A DNA stretch of 64,000 bases from Opitutaceae bacterium EW11 (GTDB lineage Bacteria; Verrucomicrobiota; Verrucomicrobiia; Opitutales; Opitutaceae). The translations under genes were made by a program, and so were the position numbers. How positions within the stretch are numbered: position 1 is the stretch's first letter; each line of letters opens with the position of its first letter. The stretch covers positions 1-64,000 of the forward strand of contig QAYY01000020.1 of the NCBI GenBank assembly GCA_003054665.1, in the 5' to 3' direction. This document shows, one piece after another, positions 28,913 through 38,128 of this stretch. The notes under the pieces are model-generated. The model searched no databases, was not told where the DNA came from, and saw only the letters and a program-made list of their open reading frames with translations.

Positions 28913-31084
28913 GTGCCCAGTCAGGCCCGTCGGCAGTTCGGTCAACGTCTGGCTCCTAACACACTTTCGATGCTGGCACTTTCTTCACTGTGGGTGGCAG
29001 AGTTCGGAGCGGCCCTCATGCCGCACGGGCAATGCTTCCTCTGGGACGGTGGGCTGATCTCGCTTCACGCCATTTCCGACGGACTCATCGCGCTGGCTTA
29101 TTACGTGATCGCGGGAACGCTGCTGTACATTCTGCGGCGACGCCGAGACATGCCGTTCTCGACGATCGTGCTGCTCTTCGGAGCGTTCATCATCGCGTGC
29201 GGGACGAGCCACCTGATGGAAACGATCACCATCTGGCAGCCCTACTACTGGCTCTCGGGGTGGGTGAAGGCGGTCACCGCCGTCGTTTCGTCGATCGCCG
29301 TCGTCGCGCTCTTCAAGGCCATCCCTTCCGCGCTCCAGCTCCCCAGCCCAGACCAGCTGCAGGAGATCAATGTGATCCTCGAACAGCGCGTGAAGGAGCG
29401 CACCGCCGACCTCTCGGCGTCGAACGAACGTCTCGCGCGCGAGGTGCAGCAGCGCGAGCAGGCCGAAGCGGAGGTGCGTCGCCTGAACCGTTCGCTCGAG
29501 CTCCGACTTCACGAACAGCAGGCGCTCTTCGATCTTCTCCCGGTGGGCATAGCCATCGCTCGCGACGCTGAATGCCGCGAGATCCAGGCCAACCAACGCT
29601 TCGCGGACCTGCTGGGAATCCAGATGGGGACCAACGCCTCGCTCTCCGCGGCGCCGATGCGGGTCCAGCCGTTCCGCGTCTTCCAGAACGGCCGGGAGCT
29701 GCAGCAGGACGAGCTGCCGATGCAGCGCGCCGCGCGGGAAAACCGCGCCGTCCTCAACTTCGAGGAGACGCTGCTGCGCCGCGACGGCACGCAGGTCCAC
29801 GTGGTCCTCAACGCCGTGCCGCTGCGCGACGCCGAGGGCAACGCGCACGGTTGCGTCGCCACCGTGCAGGACATCACCGCGCAGACGGTCGCGACCGAAG
29901 ACCGTCTCGCCTTCGAACGGCGCCTCCAGGAGACGCAAAAACTCGAGAGCCTCGGCGTGCTCGCGGGCGGCATCGCCCACGATTTCAACAACCTCCTCAC
30001 CGGCATCCTCGGCAACGCCAGCATCGCCCGCCTCGAGCTGCCGTCGGGGCACGCGCCGGTGCGCGCCGCGCTGGACAATCTCGAACACGCCGCGATGCGC
30101 GCCGCCGATCTCTGCAAGCAGATGCTGGCCTACGCCGGCAAGGGGCGTTTCGTCATCCAACCGCTCAGCCTCAGCGGCCTGATCAAAAACACCGCGGAGC
30201 TCCTCGAGGTTTCGATCAGCAAAAAGGCAACCCTCCAGCTCAACCTGGCCGAAGGTCTTCCGGCCGTGCAGGGTGACGCCACGCAGATCCGGCAGGTGCT
30301 GATGAACCTCGTGATCAACGCGTCCGAGGCGATCGGCGACCGGTCCGGCGCGATCCTGGTCCGCACCTCGCTCGTGCAGGCCAACCGCGAGTACCTCGAA
30401 ACAAAAGCGTTTCGCGAGCAGGTAGAGGAGGGGTCGTATGTTTGTCTCGAGGTTTCGGATACCGGTAGCGGCATGGATCGCGAGACGCTCGCGCGCGTGT
30501 TCGATCCGTTTTTCACCACGAAATTCACCGGGCGCGGCCTCGGCCTGGCGGCGGTTCTCGGCATCGTCCGCGGCCACAAGGGCGCGATCCGCGTCACGAG
30601 CCAGCCCGGGAAAGGCACGGAGTTCGAAATTCTCTTCCCGGCCCTGGGCCAGCTCGCGACCCCGCCCGACCCGCTGATCCACGCCGGGGCGGAAGGGGCG
30701 CGCAGCTCGATGCCGGTCATGGTGGTCGACGACGAGGAGGCGGTTCGCGCGGTCGCCGTCCGCGTCCTCCGCAACTCCGGCTTTCGCGTCGTCCCGGCGG
30801 AAAACGGTGTCAAGGCCCTCGAGATCCTCCGGGCGGATACCGAGAAGTTCGCCCTCGTGCTCCTCGACCTGACGATGCCCCGGATGGACGGCGAGGAAGC
30901 GTTCCGCCTCATTCGTGAGATCAAGCCCGACGTGCCCGTCGTCATCATGAGCGGCTTCAGCGAGCAGGACATGGCCGACCGGTTTTCCGGCTTGCGCCTG
31001 GACGGCTTCGTCGAAAAGCCGTTCAGCGCCGAGACGCTCCTCACCAAAGTGCGCGCCGTGCTCGGGCGGCAGGTCCCCGCCTAG
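28913..31084 (+). CDS. Hybrid histidine kinase with ethylene-receptor-like copper-binding sensor
   Basis: 723 residues from a GTG; an ATG at 28970 is an equally good start. Three transmembrane helices (~48-72, 84-105, 115-136) match the ETR1 sensor. ISDGLIALAYY contains the counterparts of ETR1 Asp25 and Tyr32 (Asp56, Tyr63), and FGAFIIACGTSH contains those of Ile62, Cys65 and His69 (Ile93, Cys96, His100). Cys and His are the Cu(I) ligands for ethylene. ETR1 Pro36 is Ala67 here. A coiled coil, PAS (~200-325), HisKA (GGIAHDFNNLLTGIL), HATPase (DTGSGM, GRGLGLAAVLGI) and receiver (LLDLTMPRMDG) follow. Ligand binding is inferred, not shown. Confidence 0.88.
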   Translation: MPSQARRQFGQRLAPNTLSMLALSSLWVAEFGAALMPHGQCFLWDGGLISLHAISDGLIALAYYVIAGTLLYILRRRRDMPFSTIVLLFGAFIIACGTSHLMETITIWQPYYWLSGWVKAVTAVVSSIAVVALFKAIPSALQLPSPDQLQEINVILEQRVKERTADLSASNERLAREVQQREQAEAEVRRLNRSLELRLHEQQALFDLLPVGIAIARDAECREIQANQRFADLLGIQMGTNASLSAAPMRVQPFRVFQNGRELQQDELPMQRAARENRAVLNFEETLLRRDGTQVHVVLNAVPLRDAEGNAHGCVATVQDITAQTVATEDRLAFERRLQETQKLESLGVLAGGIAHDFNNLLTGILGNASIARLELPSGHAPVRAALDNLEHAAMRAADLCKQMLAYAGKGRFVIQPLSLSGLIKNTAELLEVSISKKATLQLNLAEGLPAVQGDATQIRQVLMNLVINASEAIGDRSGAILVRTSLVQANREYLETKAFREQVEEGSYVCLEVSDTGSGMDRETLARVFDPFFTTKFTGRGLGLAAVLGIVRGHKGAIRVTSQPGKGTEFEILFPALGQLATPPDPLIHAGAEGARSSMPVMVVDDEEAVRAVAVRVLRNSGFRVVPAENGVKALEILRADTEKFALVLLDLTMPRMDGEEAFRLIREIKPDVPVVIMSGFSEQDMADRFSGLRLDGFVEKPFSAETLLTKVRAVLGRQVPA

Positions 31085-31184
31085 AGGCGTTCGGTCGCGG
31101 CGGGAGACCGTCCCGCCGACGCGCGAAGATTCTCTCGTTTTCCCACTCGCCGAGGCTCCGGGCATCCGTTTACTCGGACGGCCA

Positions 31185-31919
31185 GTGGACCAGGAATCGC
31201 AGCAGCAAGATCTCTTCGGCCTTTTTGCGCCGGAAGCCGGCGTGCACAAGAGCCCGCCCGACGTGATCTTCCGCCGCAGCGCGCAGGCCAATCGCTATCG
31301 CCTCACGCTGCGCCGGGACGGTGTCGCCGTCGCGACAATACCGTCCCGCGGCTCCGAACGCGAGGCGGCCCGCTTCGTCGAACAAAACCGCGAATGGCTC
31401 GAGCGCGCTCGCGAGCGGCAACGGCAGCGTCCCCGCGGCGCCGCGGTCTGGACGCCCGGCACGCATGTGCTCTGGCGCGGCGAGCTCTTCGAGATTCGCA
31501 AGGCCGCCGAGGGAGAACGCCCGATGGTGTGCCTGGGCGCGGACGTCTTCCGTGTATCCGGTTTTCACGGCGATCTTCGTCCGACACTCGAGGCCCATTT
31601 TCTCCGACGCGCCAAGGTCGAACTCCCCGCCCGCACCTGGGAACTCGCCGCAGAAACCGGAGTGGACGTGAAGGAAGTCACCGTGCGAAACCAGCGGACG
31701 CGCTGGGGCTCGTGCAGCAGCGGAGGCGTGATCTCGCTCAACTGGCGCCTGATCCAGGCACCGCTCTTCGTGCGGGACTACATCATCTACCACGAGCTGA
31801 TGCATCTCCGGGAAATGAACCACTCCGACCGCTTCTGGGCGCGGGTGGAAGAAGTCTGCCCCGGCTGGCGCGACGCAGAACACTGGATCAAGCAAAACGG
31901 CAGCTTGGTCGGGTTGTAG
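31185..31919 (+). CDS. YgjP-like (M48/DUF45) zinc metallopeptidase-fold protein
   Basis: 244 residues from a GTG. The C-terminal half has the family signatures RTRWGSCSSGG (171-181) and a HEXXH motif, HELMH (203-207), with a third ligand in the following MNHSDRFW (His213). The N-terminal half is a beta-rich domain with charged linker. The fold is that of SprT/YgjP zinc proteins. E. coli YgjP has been described as a UTP pyrophosphatase, so either activity is possible. No signal peptide, so cytoplasmic. It stands alone, convergent with the ACT gene. Confidence 0.85.
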   Translation: MDQESQQQDLFGLFAPEAGVHKSPPDVIFRRSAQANRYRLTLRRDGVAVATIPSRGSEREAARFVEQNREWLERARERQRQRPRGAAVWTPGTHVLWRGELFEIRKAAEGERPMVCLGADVFRVSGFHGDLRPTLEAHFLRRAKVELPARTWELAAETGVDVKEVTVRNQRTRWGSCSSGGVISLNWRLIQAPLFVRDYIIYHELMHLREMNHSDRFWARVEEVCPGWRDAEHWIKQNGSLVGL

Positions 31920-31991
31920 GCTCGCCGCGGCAGCGCGCCGAGCGGGGCCGTCGCCGTCGAGTCGCTCGCGGACGAATCGCCGCAAGGCAGG

Positions 31992-32447
31992 TCAGCGCGA
32001 AATATCCCGCTGCGTCAGGACCTTGAAGCCGTGCGTGCTGAGACACTGCGCCGCCACGTCGGCGTCCTCGATGTTCAGCGCCAGGCCCGACTTGCCCTCG
32101 GGGCGTTTGATGAAGCTGTAGACGTAGTGGATGTTGATCTCCGCCTCGAACAGCGCCGCGAGCACGGACTTCAGGTCGCCCTCGTCGGAAATCTCCACGC
32201 CGAGAACGTCGCATTCCGAGTAGGCAAAATCGTTGTTGATGAGAAGCTCCCGGGTCTTCTCCGGGTCGTCCACGATCATGCGCACGATCGTGCTATCCGT
32301 CGTATCCATGGTCGTGAGCGCCATGATGTGGACGTCGTGCGTCTTCAGCACCGCCACGAGATCGTACAGCCGACCCACCCGGTTCTCGGCGAAAACCGAA
32401 AACTGCTTCACAGGATCAGCGGCGATGGAGGTGGCGCGAGTTGCCAT
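31992..32447 (-). CDS. Tandem ACT-domain protein
   Basis: 151 residues comprising two ACT-like halves (about 14-80 and 84-148). The first holds FSVFAENRVGRLYDLVAVLK, a typical strand-loop-helix with Gly at the ligand site; the second holds ISDEGDLKSVLAALFEAEIN. ACT domains bind amino acids and regulate partners. With no fused enzyme it is probably a stand-alone regulator. It lies 80 bases downstream of the EpsI-like gene on the same strand, but nothing links it functionally to the exosortase system. Confidence 0.85.
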   Translation of the reverse strand: MATRATSIAADPVKQFSVFAENRVGRLYDLVAVLKTHDVHIMALTTMDTTDSTIVRMIVDDPEKTRELLINNDFAYSECDVLGVEISDEGDLKSVLAALFEAEINIHYVYSFIKRPEGKSGLALNIEDADVAAQCLSTHGFKVLTQRDISR

Positions 32448-32527
32448 GGCGGGAAATAGGCCACGGCACCGTGAACTGCGGGTTCACGAGGGTCAACCCG
32501 TCATCGGGTGCGCAGATCCGCCGCGCT

Positions 32528-33043
32528 TCACCGCGGCTGAGGTTCGATCCGAGTGAGCGCCCACCAGGGCCCCTGCGAGCGGCCGATCAACGCCGCCCAA
32601 TACCACGCCGAGACGTCGGCCCACACCCGGCCGTTTGCGTCGAGGATCCTCTCGCAAACTCGGTAGCGCTCGGAGTCCCGCCGGGCGGTGCAGCTGGCCC
32701 AAATCGTTCCATCCGCGTCCTGCCAAGCGGGCGCCGGTGCGACGGTAAAACCCGCACCTCGCAAACAGTCGCCCGCCGGATGCAGTTTGCGGGTAGGCTG
32801 ATCGACCCAGCGTATGACCCAGCTCACCCGGCCTTGCTCGAAAACACCGACGCGTCCGGGAAACTGCTCCGCAAACCGCCGCTCGCGCGGCCCGAGGTTT
32901 CCCGGCGAAAGGTCCCCACGCACGGGCGCCTGTGTCCAGCCGGGGAAACGCGTCCCGGTTTCCGGGCGCGTCCGCGACGCCGAGAACCAGGGCAAAACCG
33001 CCGCAAGGGTCGCGAGCGCGAAGACCGCGAGTCGTGCGTTCAC
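32528..33043 (-). CDS. Exosortase-associated EpsI-like protein
   Basis: 171 residues with an N-terminal membrane segment (about 3-22) and an extracytoplasmic domain. VIRWVDQPTRKLHPAGDCLRG (in parts) matches the EpsI signature, in which a conserved Cys follows HPxxxC. EpsI-like proteins accompany exosortases and are needed for processing of PEP-CTERM substrates or linked polymer export. The start overlaps the exosortase stop by four bases, so the pair is translationally coupled and surely works together. Confidence 0.8.
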   Translation of the reverse strand: MNARLAVFALATLAAVLPWFSASRTRPETGTRFPGWTQAPVRGDLSPGNLGPRERRFAEQFPGRVGVFEQGRVSWVIRWVDQPTRKLHPAGDCLRGAGFTVAPAPAWQDADGTIWASCTARRDSERYRVCERILDANGRVWADVSAWYWAALIGRSQGPWWALTRIEPQPR

Positions 33044-33849
33044 GGCAACGCCTCCCGAGGTGCGGTCGCACAGACGCCGCGTCTCCAGTCAAGCGCCGCC
33101 CATGCGGCGAGCGCGAAGAGCGTGAGCCCGATCGCATCGTGCACCCCCGGCGACGAGGCGACGGGCCAAAGGCGCATCTCGACGCAAAACAGCGCCACTG
33201 CGCGAACCGTGTTGGCGGCGAGCACCGCGGTGCCGGCGCGGCGGAAAAGCCGAAGCGACTCCCTCGCGCCGGCTCCGCGCGCCACCGCCGTCGTGGCGGC
33301 GATCGCCAGGAGCGTCCAAGCCATCTGGATACCACTGCACGGCGCGTCGATCAACACGCGTTCTCCCGCCCAGCCCAGCACCGTGCCCTGCGCGTGCACG
33401 GCAAGCCCGCAGAGCCGCAGGATGCCGGCCGCCGCCAGCGTGGTGACGCAGCGCAGCGGATATCCCAGGTAGAACTGAACCGTCGCGACCCAGGGCAGCG
33501 AGAGCGCGAGCAGCGTCGACCAGGCCAGCGCCGCTTTCGGCGCCGCACAGCAAGCCAGCGCCAGAACCCAAATCGCGGCGCGGAGAAGCGGGGGGACGAA
33601 GGCGTACGCCAGCGAATAGGCTGCGAGCGAAAGCGCCACTCCGTGCAGCCGGCGTTCGGCCAGCGGCTCGAGCCAGCCTGCCCTCGGTGCGAAAGCCAGC
33701 GCGGCGCCAAGAGCGAGCAGCCCGAGCGGCTCGTCCGAGCCGTCGCCCAATCGCAGTCCGTACCAGCGCAGCACGGGCCACCCCGCGAGGAGCACCGCGG
33801 CGAGGATCGCCAGCCGCGTGGAAACCGGCGAGACGCGCGGAGCGGTCAT
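33040..33849 (-). CDS. Exosortase (XrtA-related transpeptidase)
   Basis: 269 residues with about eight hydrophobic segments. The catalytic triad is complete: Cys171 in DAPCSGIQM, Arg216 in NTVRAV and His237 in GVHDAIG, each at the periplasmic edge of a predicted helix as in other exosortases. The enzyme cleaves C-terminal PEP-type signals and transfers the protein to an acceptor. The upstream neighbour carries just such a tail and the downstream neighbour is EpsI-like, so this looks like a dedicated exosortase. I do not assign an Xrt subclass letter. Confidence 0.92.
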   Translation of the reverse strand: MTAPRVSPVSTRLAILAAVLLAGWPVLRWYGLRLGDGSDEPLGLLALGAALAFAPRAGWLEPLAERRLHGVALSLAAYSLAYAFVPPLLRAAIWVLALACCAAPKAALAWSTLLALSLPWVATVQFYLGYPLRCVTTLAAAGILRLCGLAVHAQGTVLGWAGERVLIDAPCSGIQMAWTLLAIAATTAVARGAGARESLRLFRRAGTAVLAANTVRAVALFCVEMRLWPVASSPGVHDAIGLTLFALAAWAALDWRRGVCATAPREALP

Positions 33850-33913
33850 GGCGTCGGTCGGACGGAACGGCGAAGCGGCTGGGGCGCGAGCGGCGGACGC
33901 GAGATGCAGGAAG

Positions 33914-35959
33914 TCATTTCGTCTTCGTCTCGCCCCACGACTCCTGCCCGGCCTCCTGGATCTTCAGCCGGCGATTCCGCCAGAGCGCCGCCAGGAGCAC
34001 GATGAGTCCCACGATCACGAGCGCGACGGTGCTCGGCTCGGGTGCCGCGGCAACCGGGTAGCCCACCGCGCTATTCTCCACGCCTGCCGGGAGCGGCAGC
34101 GGTTGTTTCACCGTTTGAAGCGTCGGGCTCGACCGACGCACGATCTCGTCCACCGCGACGAACGACGTGTATTTGGTCAGCAGATTGTACGTCAGGCCGA
34201 GTTGGGTGATCGCGGCCTTCTGGTCCCCGCCGTCGCGCGCCCCTTCGAGGTCGCCCAGTTCGGCGATGCGGGCTCGCGCCCACAGACGGGATAATCCCCC
34301 GGCGTCGGGCAGCACGGTCGCGGTCGTCATGTCGTGCTCGGAGCGATACGGAGCGGTTCCCGTGTTGCCGGTGACCACGACGTGTCCGGTGCGCTCGCCG
34401 CGCCATTTTCCCATCACGATCAGCGGGCGCTCCGCGAGCAGATCGGCGCAAGCGCCCGGCTCCAGATCGTACGCCTCGAAACCCTCCATCTTCACTCGCA
34501 CGCCGGTAAGCAGCGGCATGCTGACATAATCCCGGAAACGCCCCGCCGCCTCGTGCCCCGCTTCCGGATCCGTGACGACGAACGGCTCGCCCTGCCCCGA
34601 CCGCGCGAGTCCCTCGATCAGGAACCGGTTCACCGAAGAGCCGATGCCGAAGGCGAACAGATTGGCCCGGCCGGCATTTTCGCGGACGAGGCGGAAACTC
34701 TCCGCTTCGACGTCCACATAACCGTCGGTGATGACGACAAAACTGCGGGAGACGCCTTCGGACTGAGGCAGCGACAGCGCGCGTTTCAGCGCCGGCAACA
34801 ACTCGGTGCCGCCCGAGCCCTGCTGCTCGTCGATCCGTTGCAGCGCCGCGCGAATCGCCTCGGGAGTGGCGGGCACGGAAGACGGCGAGAACAGGTCGCT
34901 GGCGCCGGCAAAAAGAAGGACGTTGAACGAGTCCTGCGGCCGGAGCGATTCGAGCAGTTCGCGGATCAATCCTTTCGCCGTCTGCAGCGGGAAGCCGTTC
35001 ATCGAGCCCGACACGTCGAGAATGAAGACGAACTCCCGCGGCGGTACCTGTGCCAACGTTGGCCGGGCCGGCGGCTGCACCATGAGGAGAAAGAACTTCT
35101 CGTCTTTGCCTTCGCCGAGGAAAAGTCCGGACTGAATCGCCCCGCCCGCCAGGCGGTACGATAGAACGAAATCACGGTTCGCCCCGGCAGGATCGTCGAG
35201 CGACACCACCGCTTCGTTTTGCCCGCGGTAATCGACCTTGGGCGCGTGCGAACGGCAGCGCACGTCTTGCAGCGGCATCGACCCGGCGACGTCCACTCGC
35301 AGCGAATAGCCGGTCGGATCCTGCTCGCCTTTGTGCAGGTACGGATTCTGCACCCAGGTGTCTTCTGGAGGCGCACCCGGGGCCGGCTTGTTCGAATAAC
35401 GCGGGCCGACGACCCCGGGGTAAACGAACTCGTACACTCCGTGATCCGGCACCAGCAGCTCGGTGTAGCGGAGTTCCACCGAAACGTCGTCCCCCGGGAG
35501 GATGTTCGCGACGTTCATCTGAAATACGTTGGGGCGCTGCTGCTCCAGCAGCGAAGCGGTCTTGCCCGCCGACTTGGCCGCCTCGTACGTGCGCCGGGCC
35601 TCTGCACGCTCCTTCGTCTTTGCCTCGAGTCGGCGGTCGCCGACAAAAAGCGTGAGCCCGTGGACGGCGGCGCGCGTCGAACCGGGGAATACGTACACCG
35701 CCTCGAGCGGCACGGTCCCGGTGTTCGCATAATGCTGCGTCACCTTCACGTCGGCGAACACGCCGGCGATCGTCGCTTCGACGCGCGTGGATTTCAGCGG
35801 CAGCGGATCGGCTCCGACACCGGGGCCATCGGAGCCCGGGCCCGTGGTTTTGACCCAGAAGTAGGGAGAAAGGGTGCGATCGCCCGAGGTCGTCTCGGCC
35901 GACCAAGCGGCGGACAGGCCTGCAAAGAGTATCCAGAACAGCGTGACAGCGGTTTTCAT
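33914..35959 (-). CDS. VIT/VWA-domain surface protein with PEP-CTERM sorting tail
   Basis: 681 residues. Signal peptide (1-20), VIT domain (~45-175, with VKVTQHYANTGTVPLEAVYV and FPGSTRAAVHGL), then a von Willebrand A domain (~305-490) with an intact MIDAS start DVSGS (Asp315, Ser317, Ser319). The tail carries a sorting signal: PEP (640-642), a hydrophobic helix to ~660 and a basic RNRR patch, followed by 15 more polar residues, longer than usual. The exosortase gene 64 bases downstream is the obvious sortase. Related VIT/VWA proteins resemble inter-alpha-trypsin inhibitor heavy chains and act on the cell surface in adhesion. Confidence 0.92.
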   Translation of the reverse strand: MKTAVTLFWILFAGLSAAWSAETTSGDRTLSPYFWVKTTGPGSDGPGVGADPLPLKSTRVEATIAGVFADVKVTQHYANTGTVPLEAVYVFPGSTRAAVHGLTLFVGDRRLEAKTKERAEARRTYEAAKSAGKTASLLEQQRPNVFQMNVANILPGDDVSVELRYTELLVPDHGVYEFVYPGVVGPRYSNKPAPGAPPEDTWVQNPYLHKGEQDPTGYSLRVDVAGSMPLQDVRCRSHAPKVDYRGQNEAVVSLDDPAGANRDFVLSYRLAGGAIQSGLFLGEGKDEKFFLLMVQPPARPTLAQVPPREFVFILDVSGSMNGFPLQTAKGLIRELLESLRPQDSFNVLLFAGASDLFSPSSVPATPEAIRAALQRIDEQQGSGGTELLPALKRALSLPQSEGVSRSFVVITDGYVDVEAESFRLVRENAGRANLFAFGIGSSVNRFLIEGLARSGQGEPFVVTDPEAGHEAAGRFRDYVSMPLLTGVRVKMEGFEAYDLEPGACADLLAERPLIVMGKWRGERTGHVVVTGNTGTAPYRSEHDMTTATVLPDAGGLSRLWARARIAELGDLEGARDGGDQKAAITQLGLTYNLLTKYTSFVAVDEIVRRSSPTLQTVKQPLPLPAGVENSAVGYPVAAAPEPSTVALVIVGLIVLLAALWRNRRLKIQEAGQESWGETKTK

Positions 35960-36143
35960 GTGGCTTCACGCACGCTACCCTTGCCGCATGAAGCCCGTGT
36001 GAAGCGCGCATGAAATCGCCGCGAAGTATCGCGTTCCGCGCTCCCGTCAGCCGACCATGAGCGAAGGTGCGGCGCCGTTCGCGCTTCGGCATCCGGATCG
36101 GATGCCGGTGAGATACTCGTTGCCGCCCCGCGGCACCGTCTCG

Positions 36144-36908
36144 CTACAGCGCGTTTCCCGCCACGATCACGTTCACGCCGAGCTTCCGGTACGGTTCGAT
36201 CAGTTCTTCCGATACGGGGCTCGTCACCAGATGCGTGATACGCGTGATCGGCGTGATGCGATGCGGTGCGATGGTCCCGAGCTTTTCCGCCGCGGCGACC
36301 GCGATCACGGCCGCGGCGTGTTCGATCATCGCGCGTTTCACCTGCGCCTCCTCCGGGTCGAAGGTGGTTGCGCCCGCCTCTGGCTCCAGTCCGGCCAAAC
36401 CCAGTACACAGAAATCCGCCCTCACCTCGCGATACGCGTCCACCGCGGTCACGCCTCCGCAGGCCCGCGCCAGCTTCTGCAGGGTGCCGCCGAAAACCAA
36501 AACGTCCGCGGCGGGGTGTTCGCAGAGCGCGAGCGCGACGGGAAGGCTATGGGTCACCACCGAAATCGGGACGTCCATCGGCAACGCCTCGGCGACGGCG
36601 AGCGGCGTCGTACCCGCGTCGAACGAGACGGTCTGCCCGGGACGGAAAAGCTTCACCGCCGCGGCGCCGATCGCGCGCTTGGCCGCGGGCGACTGGTTCT
36701 GGCGATTCGCGTAGACGAGCGACACGGGCGGACGCAGCAGCGCGCCTCCATGGACGCGTTCGAGCAGCCCTTCCTTCGCGAGTTGTCGCAGGTCCCGGCG
36801 GACCGTGTCCTCCGACACCCCGAAACGTCGGGCGAGTTCGTCGGCGTGCACCTGCCCGTCGGTTTTCAGGACGTTGAGAATCAGCCTTCGACGTTCGGCG
36901 GTGAGCAT
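36144..36908 (-). CDS. DeoR/GlpR-family transcriptional regulator
   Basis: 254 residues from the ATG at 36908; an in-frame extension to 36956 is not needed. The N-terminal HTH (about 4-55) contains RRRLILNVLKTDGQVHADEL and VSEDTVRRDLRQL, and a sugar-phosphate-binding domain (~75-235) contains FDAGTTPLAVAEAL. These regulators repress sugar or glycerol metabolism genes until a phosphorylated sugar binds. It diverges from a HAD sugar-phosphatase gene, and the shared gap holds a palindrome, so that gene is the likely target. Confidence 0.92.
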   Translation of the reverse strand: MLTAERRRLILNVLKTDGQVHADELARRFGVSEDTVRRDLRQLAKEGLLERVHGGALLRPPVSLVYANRQNQSPAAKRAIGAAAVKLFRPGQTVSFDAGTTPLAVAEALPMDVPISVVTHSLPVALALCEHPAADVLVFGGTLQKLARACGGVTAVDAYREVRADFCVLGLAGLEPEAGATTFDPEEAQVKRAMIEHAAAVIAVAAAEKLGTIAPHRITPITRITHLVTSPVSEELIEPYRKLGVNVIVAGNAL

Positions 36909-37012
36909 GTTGGGGCAAGTTAAGAGGGGAAAGAGGCGACGCGGCGCACTTGGCACTCAGGCGAATGGAAGCGCAGCACAATCGGGGGTAGGCCTTGCGA
37001 CTTCTTCCTGGG

Positions 37013-37050
37013 CGTGCATCTTTATGCACGAAGTTGCACGTTTATGCCGA
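37013..37050. promoter_or_regulatory. Candidate DeoR-family operator
   Basis: Positions 37013-37030 read CGTGCATCTTTATGCACG: perfect 7-base arms around a 4-base spacer. A partial second copy with shared words (TTGCACGTTTATGCC) follows at 37034-37048. The element lies between the divergent DeoR regulator and HAD genes, 49 bases or more from the HAD start. It is the natural binding site for the regulator, though binding is inferred. Confidence 0.6.
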
Positions 37051-37098
37051 ATATTTCAAGTTCGGCCGCGCGATCTCGAAACTGATTTCTCTCTCAAC

Positions 37099-37950
37099 AT
37101 GGGCACCGCCTCTTTTCCTTACCAACTCTGCGCCATCGACATCGACGACACCTTGATCGGTCTCGACCGCGAAATCAGCCTCCAGAACCGGGAGGCAATC
37201 GCCGACTTGCGGACTCGGGGCTGCGAGGTGCTTCTGGCTTCGGGTCGGCGGCACGAAAACATGCTTCCGTTCGCGAACGAGCTGGGCCTGACGGGCTGCC
37301 TCGTCTCCTGTCAGGGAGCACGAGCTCAGGAACTCTCGACCGGCCGCGTGCTGCATCGCGCGGAGGTTCCCCGCAGTGTCGCAGACGGTCTCGTGGCGGA
37401 AGGCGTCCGCCGCGGCTTCACCGTTTTCGTTTGGTTGGAGAAAGGAATCTACGCGACGGAGGCCGGTCGCTGGGTCGACGTCTACCGCCACGAAAGCGGT
37501 GGCGACCCCGTGACAATCGTCGACCCGGGTCAGCTCGCCGGGCAGGACGCCGAAAAAATCGTATGGTCCGGCTCTCCGGAAAAAGTCGCCGAAGCGGCGC
37601 GCGGGATGCGCGGTTCCACTCCGGCCGGCGTGCACGGCATGATCACCAACGACTGGTACCTCGAGTTCACCGCCAGCGAAGCGACCAAAGCCGCAGCAGT
37701 GGCCGCCGTCGCCCGAGATCGCGGAGTGCCGCGCGAGGCCGTGCTTGCCTTCGGCGACGGCAACAACGACGTCCCCCTGCTCTCCTGGGCCGGTCTCGGC
37801 ATCGCCATGCCCCACGGCCGCGAGTCCGCTCGAAAAGCGGCGGCACGCGTTGGCCCTCCCGGAAATCCTGAGACGGCCCTGGCGCGAGCCATCCGCACGC
37901 TGCCTGGACTCGCCTCGCGCGGACGGCTCGCGGCGGAAGCGGCGGGCTGA
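37099..37950 (+). CDS. Cof-type HAD-superfamily phosphatase
   Basis: 283 residues from the ATG at 37099; an open frame to 36805 overlaps the divergent regulator and is discarded. HAD motif I is DIDDT (nucleophile Asp then acid/base Asp), motif II LLASGR, motif III the Lys of ATKAAAVAA, and motif IV FGDGNNDVPLL. This is the Cof/type IIB layout with a cap between motifs II and III. Such enzymes dephosphorylate sugar phosphates or flavin-type substrates in the cytoplasm. Pairing with a DeoR regulator favours a sugar phosphate. Confidence 0.9.
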   Translation: MGTASFPYQLCAIDIDDTLIGLDREISLQNREAIADLRTRGCEVLLASGRRHENMLPFANELGLTGCLVSCQGARAQELSTGRVLHRAEVPRSVADGLVAEGVRRGFTVFVWLEKGIYATEAGRWVDVYRHESGGDPVTIVDPGQLAGQDAEKIVWSGSPEKVAEAARGMRGSTPAGVHGMITNDWYLEFTASEATKAAAVAAVARDRGVPREAVLAFGDGNNDVPLLSWAGLGIAMPHGRESARKAAARVGPPGNPETALARAIRTLPGLASRGRLAAEAAG

Positions 37951-38128
37951 CGGCGCGGGGACGTCTGCGCCACCGCGCCCTCGCTTCGGATGGCGGCGGG
38001 ATGGGCTCCGTTGGAAAACTCCAGCTCGACGCAACGGCTCGCGAGGAGATTCGACGGCGCACTGCCGCAAAACACACCGGAGGCCGTTGCGACGTAGTGC
38101 TCGCTCGGCTACCGTGGGGCGTCTTCCC

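Noticed and set aside
32441-34005. Long plus-strand frames opposite the exosortase genes
   Set aside because: They lie antisense to three well-supported genes and contain only Arg/Ala-rich featureless sequence.
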